From: Hexactinellida sp. DTS-2022 | Taxonomy: Eukaryota > Porifera > Hexactinellida | DNA length: 64,000 bases | Reading direction: 5' to 3' | Assembly (NCBI GenBank): GCA_028753945.1 | Contig: JAPNXP010000002.1 | Location: 7,502,001 to 7,566,000 of the forward strand | Part shown: piece by piece, positions 34,801-48,315 of the stretch | Layout of the letters: each line of letters begins with the position of its first letter | Position numbering within the stretch: the stretch's first letter is position 1 | Notes under the pieces: model-generated | Seen by the model: only the letters and a program-made list of their open reading frames with translations | The model's database searches: none | What the model was told of the DNA's origin: nothing | Position numbers and translations under genes: made by a program

Positions 34801-35849
34801 TCTGTTCAGTTCTGTTGATTCAGTTCTGTTCCTACAGTTCTGTTGATTCTGTTCTGTTCAGTTCCTACAGTTCTGTTGGTTTCTGTTCAGTTCTGTTGAT
34901 TCAGTTCAGTTCAGTTCCTACAGTTCTGTTGGTTTCTGTTCAGTTTAGTTTCTTTAGTTCTGTTGATTCAGTTCAGTTCAGTTCCTTCAGTTCTGTAGGT
35001 TTCTGTTCAGTTTTGTTGATTCTGTTCAGTTCAGTTCCTACAGTTCTGTTGGTTTCTGTTTAGTTTTGTTGGTTTCTGTTCAGTTCAGTTCCTTCAGTTC
35101 TGTTGGTTTCTGTTCAGTTTTGTTGATTCTGTTCAGTTCAGTTCCTTCTTTTCTGTTGATTCTGTCCAGTTCAGTTCCAACAGATCTTTTTGTTTCTGTT
35201 CAGTTCTGTTGATTCTGTTCAGTTCAGTTCCTTCAGTTCTGTTTATCATATTCAGTTCAGTTCCTTCAGTTCTGTTGGTTTCTGTTCAGTTCTGTTCATT
35301 TTGTTCTGTTCATTTCCTTCAGTTCTGTTGGTTTCTGTTCAGTTCTGTTGGTTTCTGTTCAGTTCAGTACCTTCAGTTCTGTTGGTTTCTGTTCAGTTCA
35401 GTTCTGTTGGTTTCTGTTCAGTTCTGTTGATTCTGTTCAGTTCAGTTCCTACAGTTCTGTTGGTTTCTGTTCAGTTCTGTTCCTTCTGTTCTGTTGATTC
35501 TGTTCATTTCTGTTCCTACAGTTCTGTTGGTTTCTGTTCAGTTCTGTTAATTCTGTTCAGTTCAGTTCCTTCAGTTCTGTTGGTTCCTGTTCAGTTCTGT
35601 TGATTCAGTTCTGTTCCTACAGTTCTGTTGGTTTCTGTTCAGTTCAGTTCCTTCAGTTTTGTTGGTTTCTGTTCAGTTCAGTTCCTTCAGTTCTGTTGGT
35701 TTCTGTTCAGTTCAGTTCCTTCAGTTCTGTTGATTCTGTTCAGTTCAGTTCCTACAGTTCTGTTGGTTTCTGTTCAGTTCTGTTGATTCTGTTCAGTTCA
35801 GTTCCTACAGTTCTGTTGGTTTCTGTTCAGTTCTGTTCCTTCTGTTCAG

Positions 35850-38800
35850 TTGATTCTGTTCAGTTCAGTTCCTACAAATCTGTTGGTTTCTGTTCAGTTC
35901 AGTTGCTTCAGTTCTGTTGATTCTGTTCAGTTCAGTTCCTACAGTTCTATTGGTTTCTGTTCAGTTCTGTTGATTCTGTTCTGTTTAGTTCCTACAGTTC
36001 TGTTGTTTTCTGTTCAGTTCAGTTCCTTCAGTTCTGTTGGTTTCTGTTCAGTTCTGTTGATTCAGTTCAGTTCAGTTCCTTCAGTTCTGTTGGTTTCTGT
36101 TCAGTTCTGTTGATTCAGTTCAGTTCTGTTGATTCAGTTCAGTTCAGTTCCTTCAGTTCTCTTGGTTTCTGTTCAGTTCAGTTTCTTTAGTTCTGTTGAT
36201 TCAGTTCAGTTCAGTTCCTTCAGTTCTGTTGGTTTCTGTTCAGTTCAGTTTCTTTAGTTCTGTTGATTCAGTTCTGTTCCTACAGTTCTGTTGATTCTGT
36301 TCAGTTCAATTCCTTCAGTTCTGTTGGTTTCTGTTCAGTTCTGTTGATTCAGTTCTGTTCCTACAGTTCTGTTGATTCTGTTCAGTTCAGTTCCTTCAGT
36401 TCTGTTGGTTTCTGTTCAGTTCTGTTGATTCTGTTCAGTTCAGTTCCTTCAGTTCTGTTGATTTCTGTTCAGTTTCTTTGATTCAGTTCTGTTCCTACAG
36501 TTCTGTTGATTCTGTTCAGATCAGTTCCTTCCGTTCTGTTGGTTTCTGTTCAGTTCTGTTGATTCAGTTCAGTTCAGTTCCTACAGTTCTGTTGGTTTCT
36601 GTTCAGTTCAGTTTCTTTAGTTCTGTTGATTCAGTTCAGTTCAGTTCCTTCAGTTCTGTTGGTTTCTGTTCAGTTTTGTTGATTCTGTTCAGTTCAGTTC
36701 CTTCTTTTCTGTTGATTCTGTCCAGTTCAGTTCCTACAGATCTTTTTGTTTCTGTTCAGTTCTGTTGATTCTGTTCAGTTCAGTTCCTTCAGTTCTGTTG
36801 TTCATATTCAGTTCAGTTCCTTCAGTTCTGTTGGTTTCTGTTCAGTCTGTTCATTTTGTTCTGTTCATTTCCTTCAGTTCTGTTGGTTTCTGTTTAGTTC
36901 TGTTGATTCAGTTCAGTTCAGTTCCTACAGTTCTGTTGGTTTCTGTTCAGTTTTGTTGGTTTCTGTTCAGTTCAGTTCCTTCAGTTCTGTTGGTTTCTGT
37001 TCAGTTCAGTTCCTTCAGTTCTGTTGGTTTCTGTTCAGTTCTGTTGATTCTGTTCAGTTCAGTTCCTACAGTTCTGTTGGTTTCTGTTCAGTTCTGTTCC
37101 TTCTGTTCTGTTGATTCTGTTCATTTCAGTTCCTACAGTTCTGTTGGTTTCTGTTCAGTTCTGTTGATTCAGTTCAGTTCAGTTCCTTCAGTTCTGTTGG
37201 TTTCTGTTCAGTTCTGTTGATTCAGTTCTGTTCCTACAGTTCTGTTGATTCAGTTCAGTTCAGTTCCTACAGTTCTGTTGGTTTCTGTTCAGTTCAGTTT
37301 CTTTAGTTCTGTTGATTCAGTTCAGTTTAGTTCCTTCAGTTCTGTTGGTTTCTGTTCAGTTTTGTTGATTCTGTTCAGTTCAGTTCCTTCTTTTCTGTTG
37401 ATTCTGTCCAGTTCAGTTCCTACAGATCTTTTTGTTTCTGTTCAGTTCTGTTGATTCTGTTCAGTTCAGTTCCTTCAGTTCTGTTGTTCATATTCAGTTC
37501 AGTTCCTTCAGTTCTGTTGGTTTCTGTTCAGTTCTGTTCATTTTGTTCTGTTCATTTCCTTCAGTTCTGTTGGTTTCTGTTTAGTTCTGTTGATTCAGTT
37601 CAGTTCAGTTCCTACAGTTCTGTTGGTTTCTGTTCAGTTTTGTTGGTTTCTGTTCAGTTCAGTTCCTTCAGTTCTGTTGGTTTCTGTTCAGTTCAGTTCC
37701 TTCAGTTCTGTTGGTTTCTGTTCAGATCTGTTGATTCTGTTCAGTTCAGTTCCTACAGTTCTGTTGGTTTCTGTTCAGTTCTGTTCCTTCTGTTCTGTTG
37801 ATTCTGTTCATTTCAGTTCCTACAGTTCTGTTGGTTTCTGTTCAGTTCTGTTGATTCAGTTCAGTTCAGTTCCTTCAGTTCTGTTGGTTTCTGTTCAGTT
37901 CTGTTGATTCAGTTCTGTTCCTACAGTTCTGTTGATTCAGTTCAGTTCAGTTCCTACAGTTCTTTTGGTTTCTGTTCAGTTCAGTTCCTTCGGTTTTGTT
38001 GGTTTCTGTCAGTTCAGTTCATTCAGTTCTGTTGGTTTCTGTTCAGTTCAGTTCCTTCAGTTTTGTTGTTTTCTGTTCAGTTCAGTTCCTTCAGTTCTGT
38101 TGGTTTCTGTTCAGTTCAGTTCCTTCAGTTCTGTTGATTCTGTTCAGTTCAGTTCCTACAGTTCTGTTGGTTTCTGTTCAGTTCATTTCCTTCAGTTCTG
38201 TTGATTCTGTTAGTTTCAGTTCCTACAGTTCTGTTGGTTTCTGTTCAGTTCTGTTGATTCTGTTCTGTTTAGTTCCTACAGTTCTGTTGTTTTCTGTTCA
38301 GTTCAGTTCCTTCAGTTTTGTTGGTTTCTGTTCAGTTCAGTTCCTTCAGTTCTGTTGGTTTCTGTTCAGTTCAGTTCCTTCAGTTCTGTTGATTCTGTTC
38401 AGTTCAGTTCCTACAGTTCTGTTGGTTTCTGTTCAGTTCTGTTGATTCTGTTCAGTTCAGTTCCTACAGTTCTGTTGGTTTCTGTTCAGTTCTGTTCCTT
38501 CTGTTCAGTTGATTCTGTTCAGTTCAGTTCCTACAGTTCTGTTGGTTTCTGTTCAGTTCAGTTGCTTCAGTTCTGTTGATTCTGTTCAGTTCAGTTCCTA
38601 CAGTTCTATTGGTTTCTGTTCAGTTCTGTTGATTCTGTTCTGTTTAGTTCCTACAGTTCTGTTGTTTTCTGTTCAGTTCAGTTCCTTCAGTTCTGTTGGT
38701 TTCTGTTCAGTTCTGTTGATTCAGTTCAGTTCAGTTCCTTCAGTTCTGTTGGTTTCTATTCAGTTCTGTTGATTCAGTTCAGTTCTGTTGATTCAGTTCA

Positions 38801-40960
38801 GTTCAGTTCCTTCAGTTCTCTTGGTTTCTGTTCAGTTCAGTTTCTTTAGTTCTGTTGATTCAGTTCAGTTCAGTTCCTTCAGTTCTGTTGGTTTCTGTTC
38901 AGTTCAGTTTCTTTAGTTCTGTTGATTCAGTTCTGTTCCTACAGTTCTGTTGATTCTGTTCAGTTCAATTCCTTCAGTTCTGTTGGTTTCTGTTCAGTTC
39001 TGTTGATTCAGTTCTGTTCCTACAGTTCTGTTGATTCTGTTCAGTTCAGTTCCTTCAGTTCTGTTGGTTTCTGTTCAGTTCTGTTGATTCTGTTCAGTTC
39101 AGTTCCTTCAGTTCTGTTGATTTCTGTTCAGTTTCTTTGATTCAGTTCTGTTCCTACAGTTCTGTTGATTCTGTTCAGATCAGTTCCTTCCGTTCTGTTG
39201 GTTTCTGTTCAGTTCTGTTGATTCAGTTCAGTTCAGTTCCTACAGTTCTGTTGGTTTCTGTTCAGTTCAGTTTCTTTAGTTCTGTTGATTCAGTTCAGTT
39301 CAGTTCCTTCAGTTCTGTTGGTTTCTGTTCAGTTTTGTTGATTCTGTTCAGTTCAGTTCCTTCTTTTCTGTTGATTCTGTCCAGTTCAGTTCCTACAGAT
39401 CTTTTTGTTTCTGTTCAGTTCTGTTGATTCTGTTCAGTTCAGTTCCTTCAGTTCTGTTGTTCATATTCAGTTCAGTTCCTTCAGTTCTGTTGGTTTCTGT
39501 TCAGTCTGTTCATTTTGTTCTGTTCATTTCCTTCAGTTCTGTTGGTTTCTGTTTAGTTCTGTTGATTCAGTTCAGTTCAGTTCCTACAGTTCTGTTGGTT
39601 TCTGTTCAGTTTTGTTGGTTTCTGTTCAGTTCAGTTCCTTCAGTTCTGTTGGTTTCTGTTCAGTTCAGTTCCTTCAGTTCTGTTGGTTTCTGTTCAGTTC
39701 TGTTGATTCTGTTCAGTTCAGTTCCTACAGTTCTGTTGGTTTCTGTTCAGTTCTGTTCCTTCTGTTCTGTTGATTCTGTTCATTTCAGTTCCTACAGTTC
39801 TGTTGGTTTCTGTTCAGTTCTGTTGATTCAGTTCAGTTCAGTTCCTTCAGTTCTGTTGGTTTCTGTTCAGTTCTGTTGATTCAGTTCTGTTCCTACAGTT
39901 CTGTTGATTCAGTTCAGTTCAGTTCCTACAGTTCTGTTGGTTTCTGTTCAGTTCAGTTTCTTTAGTTCTGTTGATTCAGTTCAGTTTAGTTCCTTCAGTT
40001 CTGTTGGTTTCTGTTCAGTTTTGTTGATTCTGTTCAGTTCAGTTCCTTCTTTTCTGTTGATTCTGTCCAGTTCAGTTCCTACAGATCTTTTTGTTTCTGT
40101 TCAGTTCTGTTGATTCTGTTCAGTTCAGTTCCTTCAGTTCTGTTGTTCATATTCAGTTCAGTTCCTTCAGTTCTGTTGGTTTCTGTTCAGTTCTGTTCAT
40201 TTTGTTCTGTTCATTTCCTTCAGTTCTGTTGGTTTCTGTTTAGTTCTGTTGATTCAGTTCAGTTCAGTTCCTACAGTTCTGTTGGTTTCTGTTCAGTTTT
40301 GTTGGTTTCTGTTCAGTTCAGTTCCTTCAGTTCTGTTGGTTTCTGTTCAGTTCAGTTCCTTCAGTTCTGTTGGTTTCTGTTCAGATCTGTTGATTCTGTT
40401 CAGTTCAGTTCCTACAGTTCTGTTGGTTTCTGTTCAGTTCTGTTCCTTCTGTTCTGTTGATTCTGTTCATTTCAGTTCCTACAGTTCTGTTGGTTTCTGT
40501 TCAGTTCTGTTGATTCAGTTCAGTTCAGTTCCTTCAGTTCTGTTGGTTTCTGTTCAGTTCTGTTGATTCAGTTCTGTTCCTACAGTTCTGTTGATTCAGT
40601 TCAGTTCAGTTCCTACAGTTCTTTTGGTTTCTGTTCAGTTCAGTTCCTTCGGTTTTGTTGGTTTCTGTCAGTTCAGTTCATTCAGTTCTGTTGGTTTCTG
40701 TTCAGTTCAGTTCCTTCAGTTTTGTTGGTTTCTGTTCAGTTCAGTTCCTTCAGTTCTGTTGGTTTCTGTTCAGTTCAGTTCCTTCAGTTCTGTTGATTCT
40801 GTTCAGTTCAGTTCCTACAGTTCTGTTGGTTTCTGTTCAGTTCATTTCCTTCAGTTCTGTTGATTCTGTTAGTTTCAGTTCCTACAGTTCTGTTGGTTTC
40901 TGTTCAGTTCTGTTGATTCTGTTCTGTTTAGTTCCTACAGTTCTGTTGTTTTCTGTTCAG
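35850..40960 (+). repeat. Satellite higher-order duplication, 2,659-bp offset
   Basis: Start points 35850, 36263, 36478, 36746, 36765, 37245, 37451, 37590, 37904 and 37996 all recur exactly 2,659 bp later (38509 through 40655). The variant order is preserved, including unusual ones (TTCAGATCAGTTCCTTCCG, GTTGTTCATATTCAG, TTCGGTTTTG). Only a few base differences are visible over more than 2 kb. Confidence 0.9.
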
Positions 40961-43900
40961 TTCAGTTCCTTCAGTTCTGTTGGTTTCTGTTCAGTTCTGT
41001 TGATTCTGTTCAGTTCTGTTCCTACAGTTCTGTTGGTTTCTGTTCAGTTCTGTTCCTTCTGTCCAGTTGATTCTGTTCAGTTCACTTCCTACAGTTCTGT
41101 TGGTTTCTGTTCAGTTCAGTTCCTTCAGTTCTGTTGATTCTGTTCAGTTCAGTTCCTACAGTTCTGTTGGTTTCTGTTCCGTTCTGTTGATTCTGTTCTG
41201 TTAAGTTCCTACAGTTCTGTTGTTTTCTGTTCAGTTCAGTTCCTTCAGTTCTGTTGGTTTCTGTTCAGTTCTGTTGATTCTGTTCAGTTCAGTTCCTACA
41301 GTTCTGTTGGTTTCTGTTCAGTTCTGTTCCTTCTGTCCAGTTGATTCTGTTCAGTTCAATTCCTACAGTTCTGTTGGTTTCTGTTCAGTTCAGTTCCTTC
41401 AGTTCTGTTGATTCTGTTCAATTCAGTTCCTACAGTTCTGTTGGTTTCTGTTCATTTCTGTTGATTCTGTTCTGTTTAGTTCCAACAGTTCTGTTATTTT
41501 CTGTTCAGTTCAGTTCCTTGAGTTCTGTTGGTTTCTGTTCAGTTCTGTTGATTCAGTTCAGTTCAGTTCCTTCAGTTCTGTTGGTTTCTGTTCAGTTCTG
41601 TTGATTCAGTTCAGTTCTGTTGATTCAGTTCAGTTCAGTTCCTTCAGTTCTGTTGGTTTCTGTTCAGTTCAGTTCCTTCAGTTTTGTTGGTTTCTGTTCA
41701 GTTCTGTTGATTCAGTTCAGTTCTGTTGATTCAGTTCAGTTCAGTTCCTTCAGTTCTGTTGGTTTCTGTTCAGTTCTGTTGATTCAGTTCAGTTCTGTTG
41801 ATTCAGTTCAGTTCAGTTCCTTCAGTTCTGTTGGTTTCTGTTCAGTTCAGTTTATTTAGTTCTGTTGATTCAGTTCAGTTCAGTTCCTTCAGTTCTGTTG
41901 GTTTCTGTTCAGTTCAGTTTCTTTAGTTCTGTTGATTCAGTTCTGTTCCTACAGTTTTGTTGATTCTGTTCAGTTCAATTCCTTCAGTTCGGTTGATTTC
42001 TGTTCAGTTCTGTTGATTCAGTTCTGTTCCTACAGTTCTGTTGATTCTGTTCAGTTCTGTTCCTTCAGTTCTGTTGGTTTCTGTTCAGTTCTGTTGATTC
42101 AGTTTAGTTCAGTTCCTACAGTTCTGTTGGTTTCTGTTCAGTTCAGTTACTTTAGTTCTGTTGATTCAGTTCAGTTCAGTTCCTTCTGTTCTGTTGGTTT
42201 TTGTTCAGTTTTGTTGATTCTGTTCAGTTCAGTTCCATCTTTTCTGTTGATTCTGTCCAGTTCAGTTCCTACAGATCTTTTTGTTTGTGTTCAGTTCTGT
42301 TGATTCTGTTCAGTTCAGTTCCTTCAGTTCTGTTGATCATATTCAGTTCAGTTCCTTCAGTTCTGTTGGTTTCTGTTCAGTTCTGTTCATTTTGTTCGGT
42401 TCATTTCCTTCAGTTCTGTTGGTTTCTGTTCAGTTCTGTTGGTTTCTGTTCAGTTCAGTTCCTTCAGTTCTGTTGGTTTCTGTTCAGTTCAGTTCCTTCA
42501 GTTCTGTTGGTTTTTGTTCAGTTCTGTTGATTCTGTTCAGTTCAGTTCCTACAGTTCTGTTGGTTTCTGTTCAGTTCTGTTCCTTCCGTTCTGTTGATTC
42601 TGTTCAGTTCAGTTCCTACAGTTCTGTTGGTTTCTGTTCAGTTCTGTTGATTCTGTTCTGTTTAGTTCCTACAGTTCTGTTGTTTTCTGTTCAGTTCAGT
42701 TCCTTCAGTTCTGTTGGTTTCTGTTCAGTTCTGTTGATTCTGTTCAGTTCAGTTCCTACAGTTCTGTTGGTTTCTGTTCAGTTCTGTTCCTTCTGTTCAG
42801 TTGATTCTGTTCAGTTCAGTTCCTACAGTTTTGTTGGTTTCTGTTCAGTTCAGTTCCTTCAGTTCTGTTGATTCTGTTCAGTTCAGTTCCTACAGTTCTG
42901 TTGGTTTCTGTTCAGTTCTGTTGATTCTGTTCTGGTTAGTTCCTACACTTCTGTTGTTTTATGTTCAGTTCAGTTCCTTCAGTTCTGTTGGTTTCTGTTC
43001 AGTTCTGTTGATTCAGTTCAGTTCAGTTCCTTCAGTTCTGTTGGTTTCTGTTCAGTTCAGTTTATTTAGTTCTGTTAATTCAGTTCAGTTCAGTTCCTTC
43101 AGTTCTGTTGGTTTCTGTTCAGTTCAGTTTCTTTAGTTCTGTTGATTCAGTTCTGTTCCTACAGTTTTGTTGATTCTGTTCAGTTCAATTCCTTCAGTTC
43201 TGTTGATTTCTGTTCAGTTCTGTTGATTCAGTTCTGTTCCTACAGTTCTGTTGATTCTGTTCAGTTCAGTTCCTTCAGTTCTGTTGGTTTCTGTTCAGTT
43301 CTGTTGATTCAGTTCAGTTCAGTTCCTACAGTTCTGTTGGTTTCTGTTCAGTTCAGTTTCTTTATTTCTGTTGATTCAGTTCAGTTCAGTTCCTTCAGTT
43401 CCTTCAGTTCTGTTGGTTTCTGTTCAGTTTTGTTGATTCTGTTCAGTTCAGTTCCTTCTTTTCTGTTGATTCTGTCCAGTTCAGTTCCTACAGATCTTTT
43501 TGTTTCTGTTCAGATCTGTTGATTCTGTTCAGTTCAGTTCCTTCAGTTCTGTTGATCATATTCAGTTCAGTTCCTTCAGTTCTGTTGGTTTCTGTTCAGT
43601 TCTGTTCATTTTGTTCTGTTCATTTCCTTCAGTTCTGTTGGTTTCTGTTCAGTTCTGTTGGTTTCTGTTCAGTTCAGTTCCTTCAGTTCTGTTGGTTTCT
43701 GTTCAGTTCAGTTCCTTCAGTTCTGTTGGTTTTTGTTCAGTTCTGTTGATTCTGTTCAGTTCAGTTCCTACAGTTCTGTTGGTTTCTGTTCAGTTCTGTA
43801 CCTTCTGTTCTGTTGAATCTGTTCATTTCAGTTCCTACAGTTCTGTTGGTTTCTGTTCAGTTCTGTTGGTTCAGTTCAGTTCAGTTCCTTCAGTTCTGTT

Positions 43901-46900
43901 GGTTTCTGTTCAGTTCTGTTGATTCAGTTCTGTTCCTACAGTTCTGTTGATTCAGTTCAGTTCAGTTCCTACAGTTGTGTTGGTTTCTGTTCAGTTCAGT
44001 TCCTTCAGTTTTGTTGGTTTCTGTCAGTTCAGTTCCTTCAGTTCTGTTGGTTTCTGTTCAGTTTAGTTCCTTCAGTTCTGTGAAATCTGTTCAGTTCAGT
44101 TCCTACAGTTCTGTTGGTTTCTGTTCAGTTCAGTTCCTTCAGTTCTGTTGATTCTGTTCAGTTCAGTTCCTTCAGTTTTGTTGGTTTCTGTTCAGTTCAG
44201 TTCCTTCAGTTCTATTGATTCTGTTCAGTTCAGTTCCTACAGTTCTGTTGGTTTCTGTTCAGTTCTGTTGATTCTGTTCTGTTTAGTTCCTACAGTTCTG
44301 TTGGTTTCTGTTCAGTTCAGTTCCTTCTGTTCTGTTGGTTTCTGTTCAGTTCTGTTGATTATGTTCAGTTCAGTTCCTACATTTCTGTTGGTTTCTGTTC
44401 AGTTCTGTTCCTTCTGTTCAGTTGATTCTGTTCAGTTCAGTTCCTACAGTTCTGTTGGTTTCTGTTCAGTTCAGTTCCTTCAGTTCTGTTGATTCTGTTC
44501 AGTTCAGTTCCTACAGTTCTGTTGGTTTCTGTTCAGTTCTGTTGATTCTGTTCTGTTTAGTTCCGACAGTTCTGTTGTTTTCTGTTCAGTTCTGTTCCTT
44601 CATTTCTGTTGGTTTCTGTTCAGTTCTGTTGATTCAGTTCAGTTCAGTTCCTACAGTTCTGTTGGTTTCTGTTCAGTTCTGTTGATTCAGTTCAGTTCTG
44701 TTGATTCAGTTCAGTTCAGTTCCTTCAGTTCTGTTGGTTTCTGTTCAGTTCAGTTTCTTTAGTTCTGTTGATTCAGTTCAGTTCAGTTCCTTCAATTCTG
44801 TTGGTTTCTGTTCAGTTCTGTTGATTCAGTTCTGTTCCTACAGTTCTGTAGATTCTGTTCAGTTCAATTCCTTCAGTTCTGTTGGTTTCTGTTCAGTTCT
44901 GTTGATTCAGTTCTGTTCCTACAGTTCTGTTGATTCTGTTCAATTCAGTTCCTTCAGTTCTGTTGGTTTCTGTTCAGTTCTGTTGATTCTGTTCAGTTCA
45001 GTTCCTTCAGTTCTGTTGATTTCTGTTCAGTTCTGTTGATTCAGTTCTGTTCCTACAGTTCTGTTGATTCTGTTCAGTTCAGTTCCTTCAGTTCTGTTGG
45101 TTTCTGTTCAGTTCTGTTGATTCAGTTCAGTTCAGTTCCTACAGTTCTGTTGGTTTCTGTTCAGTTCAGTTTCTTTAGTTCTGTTGATTCAGTTCAGTTC
45201 AGTTCCTTCAGTTATGTTGGTTTCTGTTCAGTTTTGTTGATTCTGTTCAGTTCCGTTCCTTCTTTTCTGTTGATTCTGTCCAGTTCAGTTCCTACAGATC
45301 TTTTTGTTTTTGTTCAGTTCTGTTGATTCTGTTCAGTTAAGTTCCTTCAGTTCTGTTGATTCTGTTCAGTTCTGTTGATTCAGTTCAGTTCAGTTCCTAC
45401 AGTTCTGTTGATTCAGTTCAGTTCAGTTCCTTCAGTTCTGTTGGTTTCTGTTCAGTTCAGTTTCTTTAGTTCTGTTGATTCAGTTCAGTTCAGTTCCTTC
45501 GGTTCTGTTGGTTTCTGTTCAGTTTTGTTGTTTCTGTTCAGTTCAGTTCCAGCAGTTCTGTTGGTTTCTGTTCAGTTTTGTTGGTTTCTGTTCAGTTCAG
45601 TTCCTTCAGTTCTGTTGGTTTCTGTTCAGTTTTGTTAATTCTGTTCAGTTCAGTTCCTTCTTTTCTGTCGATTCTGTCCAGTTCAGTTCCTTCAGATCTT
45701 TTTGTTTCTGTTCAGTTCTGTTGATTCTGTTCAGTTCAGTTCCTTCAGTTCTGTTTATCATATTCAGTTCAGTTCCTTCAGTTCTGTTGGTTTCTGTTCA
45801 GTTCTGTTCATTTTGTTCTGTTCATTTCCTTCAGTTCTGTTGGTTTCTGTTCAGTTCTTTTGGTTTCTGTTTAGTTCAATTCCTTCAGTTCTGTTGGTTT
45901 CTGTTCAGTTCTGTTTCTTCAGTTCTGTTGGTTTCTGTTCAGTTCTGTTGATTATGTTCAGTACAGTTCCTACAGTTCTGTTGGTTTCTGTTCAGTTCTG
46001 TTGATTCAGTTCTGTTCCTACAGTTTTGTTGATTCAGTTCAGTTCAGTTCCTACAGTTCTGTTGGCTTCTGTTCAGTTCAGTTCCTTCAGTTTTGTTGGT
46101 TTCTGTCAGTTCAGTTCCTTCAGTTCTGTTGGTTTCTGTTCAATTCAGTTCCTTCAGTTTTGTTGGTTTCTGTTCAGTTCAGTTCCTTCAGTTCTGTTGA
46201 TTCTGTTCAGTTCAGTTCCTACAGTTCTGTTGGTTTCTGTTCAGTTCTGTTGATTCTGTTCTGTTAAGTTCCTACAGTTCTGTTGTTTTCTGTTCAGTTC
46301 AGTTCCTTCAGTTCTGTTGGTTTCTGTTCAGTTCTGTTGATTATGTTCAGTTCAGTTCCTACAGTTCTGTTGGTTTCTGTTCAGTTCTGTTCCTTCTGTT
46401 CAGTTGATTCTGTTCAGTTCAGTTCCTACAGTTCTGTTGGTTTCTGTTCAGTTCAGTTCCTTGAGTTCTGTTGATTCTGTTCAGTTCAGTTCCTACAGTT
46501 CTGTTGGTTTCTGTTCAGTTATGTTGATTCTGTTCTGTTTAGTTCCTACAGTTCTGTTGTTTTCTGTTCAGTTCGGTTCATTCAGTTCTGTTGGTTTCTG
46601 TTCAGTTCTGTTGATTCAGTTCAGTTCAGTTCCTACAGTTCTGTTGGTTTCTGTTCAGTTCTGTTGATTCAGTTCAGTTCTGTTGATTCAGTTCAGTTCA
46701 GTTCCTTCAGTTCTGTTGGTTTCTGTTCAGTTCAGTTTCTTTAGTTCTGTTGATTCAGTTCAGTTCAGTTCCTTTAGTTCTGTTGGTTTCTGTTCAGTTC
46801 TGTTGATTTATTTCTGTTCCTACAGTTCTGTTGATTCTGTTCAGTTCAGTTCCTTCAGTTCTGTTGGTTTCTGTTCAGTTCTGTTGATTCTGTTCAGTTC

Positions 46901-48315
46901 AGTTCCTTCAGTTCTGTTGATTTCTGTTCAGTTCTGTTGATTCAGTTCTGTTCCTACAGTTCTGTTGATTCTGTTCAGTTCAGTTCCTTCAGTTCTGTTG
47001 GTTTCTGTTCAGTTCTGTTGATTTAGTTCAGTTCAGTTCCTACAATTCTGTTGGTTTCTGTTCAGTTCAGTTTCTTTAGTTATGTTGATTCAGTTCAGTT
47101 CAGTTCCTTCAGTCCTGTTGGTTTCTGTTCAGTTTTGTTGATTCTGTTCAGTTCCGTTCCTTCTTTTCTGTTGATTCTGTCCAGTTCAGTTCCTCAGATC
47201 TTTTTGTTTTTGTTCAGTTCTGTTGATTCTGTTCAGTTCAGTTCCTTCAGTTCTGTTGATTCTGTTCAGTTCTGTTGATTCAGTTCAGTTCAGTTCCTAC
47301 AGTTCTGTTGGTTTCTGTTCAGTTTAGTTCCTTCAGTTTTGTTGGTTTCTGTTCAGTTCAGTTCCTTCAGTTCTGTTGATTCTGTTCAGTTCAGTTCCTA
47401 CATTTCTGTTGGTTTCTGTTCAGTTCTGTTGCTTTCAGTTTAGTTCAGTTCCTTTAGTTCTGTTGATTCAGTTCAGTTCAGTTCCTTCAGTTCTGTTGGT
47501 TTCTGTTCAGTTCTGTTGATTCTGTTCAGTTCAGTTCCTTCAGTTCTGTTGGTTTCTGTTCAGTTCTGTTGATTCAGTTCAGTTCAGTTCCTTCAGTTCT
47601 GTTGGTTTCTGTTCAGTTCTGTTGATTCAGTTCTGTCCTACAGTTCTGTTGATTTTGTTCAGTTCAGTTCTTACAGTTCTGTTGGTTTCTGTTCAGTTCT
47701 GTTGATTCTGTTCTGTTCAGTTCCTTCACTGCTGTTGATCATGTTCAGTTCAGTTCCTTCAGTTCTGTTGGTTTCTGTTCAGTTCTGTTCATTTTGTTCT
47801 GTTCAGTTCCTTCAGTTCTGTTGCTTTCTGTTCAGTTCAGTTCCTTCAGTTCTGTTTATTTCTGTTCAGTTCTGTTGATTCTGTTCAGTTCAGTTCCTTT
47901 AGTTCTGTTGATTCAGTTCAGTTCAGTTCCTACAGTTCTGTTGGTTTCTGTTCAGTTCTGTTGATTCAGTTGAGTTCACTTCCTTCAGTTCTGTAGATCA
48001 TGTTCAGTTCAGTTCCTTCAGTTCTGTTGCTTTTTGTTCAGTTCTGTTGATTTTGTTCAGTTCAGTTCCTTCAGTTCTGTTGGTTTCTGTTCAGTTCAGT
48101 TCCTTCAGTTTTGATGGTTTCTGTCAGTTCAGTTCCTTCAGTTCTGTTGGTTTCTGTTCAGAACAGTTCCTTCAGTTTTGTTGGTTTCTGTTCAGTACAG
48201 TTCCTTCAGTTCTGTTGGTTTCTGTTCAGTTCAGTTCCTTCAGTTCTGTTGATTCTGTTCAGTTTGGTTCCTTCAGTTTTGTTGGTTTCTGTTCAGTTCA
48301 GTTCCTTCAGTTCTT

